Positions 62,085 through 64,000 of a stretch of 64,000 bases of DNA are shown here, one piece after another. Made by a program: the position numbers and the translations under genes. Source of the DNA: Kitasatospora sp. MAA19 (GTDB lineage Bacteria; Actinomycetota; Actinomycetes; Streptomycetales; Streptomycetaceae); the NCBI RefSeq assembly GCF_029894125.1, contig NZ_JARXYZ010000021.1, positions 1 to 64,000 of the forward strand, read 5' to 3'. The notes under the pieces are model-generated. The model was given only the letters and a program-made list of their open reading frames with translations, had not been told where the DNA came from and searched no databases. Numbering within the stretch: the first letter of the stretch is position 1; each line of letters begins with the position of its first letter.

Positions 62085-62559
62085 GGAACTCCTCCTGCCG
62101 GCCGGCCCGGCGGCGCTCAGCCTCGGCGTCGTCGTCGTAGCCGGGCTTCATCGCGCGCAGCGGCTCCAGCAGTTGGTCCAGGGTGCTGCCGCCGCTGAGC
62201 GAGAGCCGGAGCATGTCGCCGACGCCCTCGAAGCTCTTCATCGCCTGGATCACCTGCTCGCCCATCGCGGCCCGGGCCTCGTTGAGCAGGTCGGTGAGCA
62301 GCTTGCCGAGCTGGGCGGGCGCCATCTCCTGGTAGCCGGTGGTGTGGAAGGTCAACGCCAGGACCTGGCCCTGCGGGCCGACCTTGGCGGTGACCATCCG
62401 GTCCTTGGAGGTCACCGTCGCGGAGGACTTGGCGAGTTCGGCCTGGACGGCCTCGGCCTTCGCCTGGTGCTCGCGCATGGCCTCCATCGCCTGCCCGATC
62501 TCCTCGCTCATCGAGGCGAACAGGTCGTCGGGGCCGAAGCGGTCGGTGGCAGCTGACAT
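62077..62559 (-). CDS. YbaB/EbfC-family protein (EspL-like)
   Basis: I chose the ATG at 62559, giving 160 residues. The core has the YbaB pattern: a long N-terminal helix (SMSEEIGQAMEAMREHQAKA), a central three-strand sheet (ATVTSKDRMVTAKVGPQGQV, LALTFHTTGY) and a final helix (LGKLLTDLLNEARAAMGEQV). In ESX loci of mycobacteria the YbaB-type protein EspL accompanies secreted substrates, which fits its place just before the WXG100-size gene. It is probably a cytosolic dimer acting as chaperone or nucleoid-associated factor. Confidence 0.8.
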   Translation of the reverse strand: MSAATDRFGPDDLFASMSEEIGQAMEAMREHQAKAEAVQAELAKSSATVTSKDRMVTAKVGPQGQVLALTFHTTGYQEMAPAQLGKLLTDLLNEARAAMGEQVIQAMKSFEGVGDMLRLSLSGGSTLDQLLEPLRAMKPGYDDDAEAERRRAGRQEEFHE

Positions 62560-62612
62560 GGTCGTTCCTTGTCTCCGGCCGGGGCCGGCTCTCACGGGGG
62601 GCGAGGCGGGGG

Positions 62613-64000
62613 TCAGCGTCCGATGACGCCGCTGACCGCGGTGCTCTCGGTGCCCCACACCTCTTCCTCCTCCGCCAGCCAGGTGGTGCGCTGGCGGTCC
62701 TTGTCCTTCTGGTTGGGCGCGCCGGCGCCCGCGCCGGGCGGCATCATCGGCGGCATGCCGCCGGTGGTGGGGACGTTCTTGCCGGTCAGCGCGTTCTTCT
62801 CGGCCTCGGCCGCCGCCTTGGCCGCGGCGGCCTTCTCGGCGGCGTCGGCGGCCTCCGCCGCGGCCCGGGCCTGGGCGGTGTTCGGGTCGCCGCCGGCGGC
62901 CATCGCCTTGGAGCTCATGCCGCTGCGGCCGCCGGGCAGCAGCCCGGTGCCGGGGAACCCGCCCACGCCGAGGCCGTCCGAGTCGCCGGAGGAGCCGCCG
63001 AACGGCGAGCCGCTCGGGTGGTAGGTGCCGGAGCGGAACCCGTCGCCGCCGAGCAGGCCGTCACCGCCGCCGCCGTCGATTCCGGCGTTGACGGCGTGCC
63101 GCTGGTCGGCCAGCAGCTGGGAGAGCTCGGAGATCGGCTTGCCGTCCGGGTCCAGCAGGGTGCCGTCGGAGTCGATCCGGGAGCCGGGATCGACGACGAC
63201 CGGGTTGCCGTTGCCGTCCAGCACCGGCTTGCCGTCCGGGCCGATCACCCGTCCGCTCTCGTCGATGTGCGAGCCCGGCGGGACCTTCATGTAGTCGCCC
63301 GGGCCGGTGCCGACGGTCGCCCCGTCGGGGACGGTGATCGGCTTGCCGTCCGGGCCGAGCACCGGTCGCCCGTCCGGGCCGATCACCTGGTGGGTGGTCG
63401 GGTCGATGTGGCTGCCCGGCGGCACGTTGACCGGGTTGCCGTTGGCGTCGAAGATCTGCTTGCCGTTCTGGTCGAGCACCGGGACGCCCGAGCCGCCACC
63501 GCCGCCGAGCCCGGGGAAGCCCGAGCCGCCACCGCCGACCCCGCCGCCGAGCCCGGGAAAGCCCGAGCCGCCACCACCCACCCCGGAGGAACCGCCACCG
63601 AGGCTGCCCGGGCCGCCGCCGAGGGTGTCCTTCAGGTTCTTGTCGAGGCCGCCGGCCATGGTGTTGAAGTTGTCGTTCATCCCCTTGTTGAGGCTGTTGA
63701 GCGAGTCGTTCATGTTCTTGTTCATGTCGGACAGCTGCTTGTTGACGTCCGACGTGGGGTCGCTGACGCCCGGCGGGGTGTCGGCCGGCGGCGTGTACGG
63801 CCGCCTCATCTGCACCGTCTTGACCGGGTCGTTCAGCGCCTTGATGGCCGGGACGTACCCCTTGTCGAGACTGTCGAACGCCGTCTTGACGCCCGGGTCC
63901 AGGATGTCGGCGACGTTCTTCAGCCAGATCTCCTTGGCCCGCTGCTCGGCCTTCTTCCAGAAGTCGTCGCCGTGCGGGTCGCCCCAGGCCGTCGTGACCA
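62613..64000 (-). CDS. Gly/Pro-repeat protein of the type VII operon (5' end beyond the window)
   Basis: The frame is open to the right edge, so the start is not in the window; the GTG at 63815 is internal. The visible 462 residues begin with a WXG100-like helical part (WGDPHGDDFWKKAEQRAKEI, ILDPGVKTAFDSLDKGYVPA) and continue with an amphipathic Asn/Met/Leu-rich stretch (DMNKNMNDSLNSLNKGMNDN). A Gly-rich region follows (GGGSGFPGLGGG copies), then repeated PDGKPV/NGNPV turns to about position 63100, and a charged Ala-rich C terminus. It resembles the long Gly/Pro proteins of streptomycete WXG100 operons, which are likely secreted structural substrates. Confidence 0.75.
   Translation of the reverse strand, partial: VTTAWGDPHGDDFWKKAEQRAKEIWLKNVADILDPGVKTAFDSLDKGYVPAIKALNDPVKTVQMRRPYTPPADTPPGVSDPTSDVNKQLSDMNKNMNDSLNSLNKGMNDNFNTMAGGLDKNLKDTLGGGPGSLGGGSSGVGGGGSGFPGLGGGVGGGGSGFPGLGGGGGSGVPVLDQNGKQIFDANGNPVNVPPGSHIDPTTHQVIGPDGRPVLGPDGKPITVPDGATVGTGPGDYMKVPPGSHIDESGRVIGPDGKPVLDGNGNPVVVDPGSRIDSDGTLLDPDGKPISELSQLLADQRHAVNAGIDGGGGDGLLGGDGFRSGTYHPSGSPFGGSSGDSDGLGVGGFPGTGLLPGGRSGMSSKAMAAGGDPNTAQARAAAEAADAAEKAAAAKAAAEAEKNALTGKNVPTTGGMPPMMPPGAGAGAPNQKDKDRQRTTWLAEEEEVWGTESTAVSGVIGR

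Overview
The window is strongly GC-rich DNA with long overlapping open frames on both strands, many GTG starts, three AfsR-type (SARP plus NB-ARC) regulators, a sortase-E style LAXTG anchor on two exported proteins, and WXG100-type secretion genes. Together these point to a streptomycete (Streptomyces or Kitasatospora-like) chromosome, probably an accessory or arm-proximal segment. No rRNA, tRNA, CRISPR array or complete insertion sequence was seen.

Layout. 0.2-9 kb: a SAM methyltransferase, a truncated IS630-type transposase, a CYP102-type P450-reductase fusion divergent from a PAS-LuxR regulator, a graveyard of gene fragments (transposase tail, exonuclease III tail, GNAT tail), an alpha/beta hydrolase and an NmrA-type oxidoreductase. 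9-21 kb: a secreted GH27 alpha-galactosidase; a graspetide-like locus (ATP-grasp ligase, a shorter ATP-grasp-like partner and a candidate precursor peptide behind a DUF4232 lipoprotein); an FHA protein, a Ser/Thr kinase and a LuxR-SARP fusion regulator; two exported lipase-like hydrolases. 21-36 kb: three very large AfsR-like regulators interleaved with a truncated TetR gene, membrane proteins, a cell-wall-anchored GH18-like protein and an ECF sigma factor.

36-64 kb: two minus-strand gene sets linked to type VII (ESX/WXG100) secretion. One holds a golvesin-like membrane protein, a beta-helix protein fused to two EccA/CbxX-type AAA domains, and a mycosin that has lost its catalytic triad. The other starts beyond the right edge and runs leftward: a Gly/Pro-rich protein, a YbaB/EspL-like protein, a small helical WXG100-size protein, a giant 5,411-residue protein and a 145-residue partner coupled to it by a GTGA overlap.

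The giant protein is the most striking item. It begins with a CpnT-like WXG100 domain and then carries, in order, a papain-like glutamine-deamidase domain, an OTU-like cysteine-protease domain, a duplicated unit of about 750 residues, a Fic-like domain with an altered motif, two copies of a caspase/C80-like His-Cys domain, and an R-STS-ExE ADP-ribosyltransferase domain. The arrangement resembles a type VII counterpart of the Gram-negative MARTX multi-effector toxins. The second strong lead is the graspetide-like locus at 11.5-14.1 kb. All functional statements are read from sequence motifs; none was tested by database search.
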